Positions 6,594 through 6,658 of a stretch of DNA of 6,658 bases are shown here, piece after piece. The notes beneath the pieces are model-generated. The model had not been told where the DNA came from. It did no database searches and saw only the letters and a program-made list of their open reading frames with translations. This stretch comes from Sphingobacterium sp. UBA4616 (lineage in GTDB: Bacteria; Bacteroidota; Bacteroidia; Sphingobacteriales; Sphingobacteriaceae). A program made the translations under genes and the position numbers. The stretch lies in assembly GCA_002386525.1 (NCBI GenBank), contig DGIS01000034.1, forward strand, positions 1-6,658, given 5' to 3'. How positions within the stretch are numbered: position 1 is the stretch's first letter; every line of letters begins with the position of its first letter.

Positions 6594-6658
6594 AGATCAG
6601 TAGCCTTTCCATCGAAAATACTAAGCCCGCTAATACGAATTGCTTTTTATATGCAATA

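Larger units (their letters stand above)
6304..6658. other. Gene-free region upstream of the receptor
   Basis: This 355-bp stretch contains no convincing gene on either strand. It holds the receptor leader/regulatory repeat (6320-6381), a 9-bp inverted repeat (6468-6501) and a longer interrupted inverted repeat (6512-6593). Bases from about 6531 to the right edge look richer in G and C than the AT-rich stretch before them, so the edge may belong to a different element or the end of a neighbouring gene. Open frames at the edge are short, start-less and mutually overlapping, so none is called. Confidence 0.6.

Noticed and set aside
6497..6646. Minus-strand open frame of about 50 codons containing GELARGCTTMPRIKRTN
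   Set aside because: It has no ATG or GTG at a suitable place, follows a stop codon near the window edge, matches no family that I recognise, and overlaps another equally plausible frame.
6562..6657. Minus-strand frame open to the right edge, possibly the C-terminus of a neighbouring gene
   Set aside because: Only about 31 codons are visible and the hydrophobic composition is not distinctive; it could be real but cannot be supported from this window.

Overview
The window looks like chromosomal DNA from a Bacteroidota species, most likely of the Sphingobacteriaceae type (Sphingobacterium or Pedobacter-like). The base composition is AT-rich. There are two short lipoprotein signal peptides, and a TonB-dependent receptor carries the N-terminal carboxypeptidase-regulatory-like domain typical of this phylum. 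Shine-Dalgarno sequences are missing in front of the genes, which is normal for Bacteroidota. The genus is an inference from protein style, not from a marker gene.

Four genes can be supported. On the + strand, 154-1353 encodes an exported protein with a transglutaminase/cysteine-protease-like C-terminal half. It converges on a small minus-strand lipoprotein of unknown function (1461-1898), and the 107-bp gap between their ends holds two weak hairpins. To the right lies the main unit of the window, a two-gene minus-strand operon. Its first gene is a 938-residue TonB-dependent outer-membrane receptor (3487-6303). After 79 bp comes a 464-residue lipoprotein predicted to be a right-handed parallel beta-helix (2013-3407). 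A strong intrinsic terminator follows (1956-1982). The small lipoprotein lies beyond that terminator and is probably transcribed separately.

The receptor and the beta-helix lipoprotein very likely work together at the outer membrane. The receptor would be the TonB-driven channel, and the lipoprotein its substrate-capturing or lid partner. This resembles a SusC/SusD pair but with an unrelated lipoprotein. The substrate cannot be read from the sequence, because no degradative enzyme, sigma/anti-sigma pair or transporter lies in the window.

The 355 bp right of the receptor start (6304-6658) hold no convincing gene. They contain an imperfect inverted repeat just upstream of the start codon, overlapping 11-bp-spaced TTAACA/TTACCA-like repeats, plus two further inverted repeats. 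Both the receptor and the + strand gene appear to start with TTG. I found no mobile element, CRISPR array, tRNA or rRNA. The best candidates for something under-described are the receptor/beta-helix pair and the transglutaminase-like exported protein.
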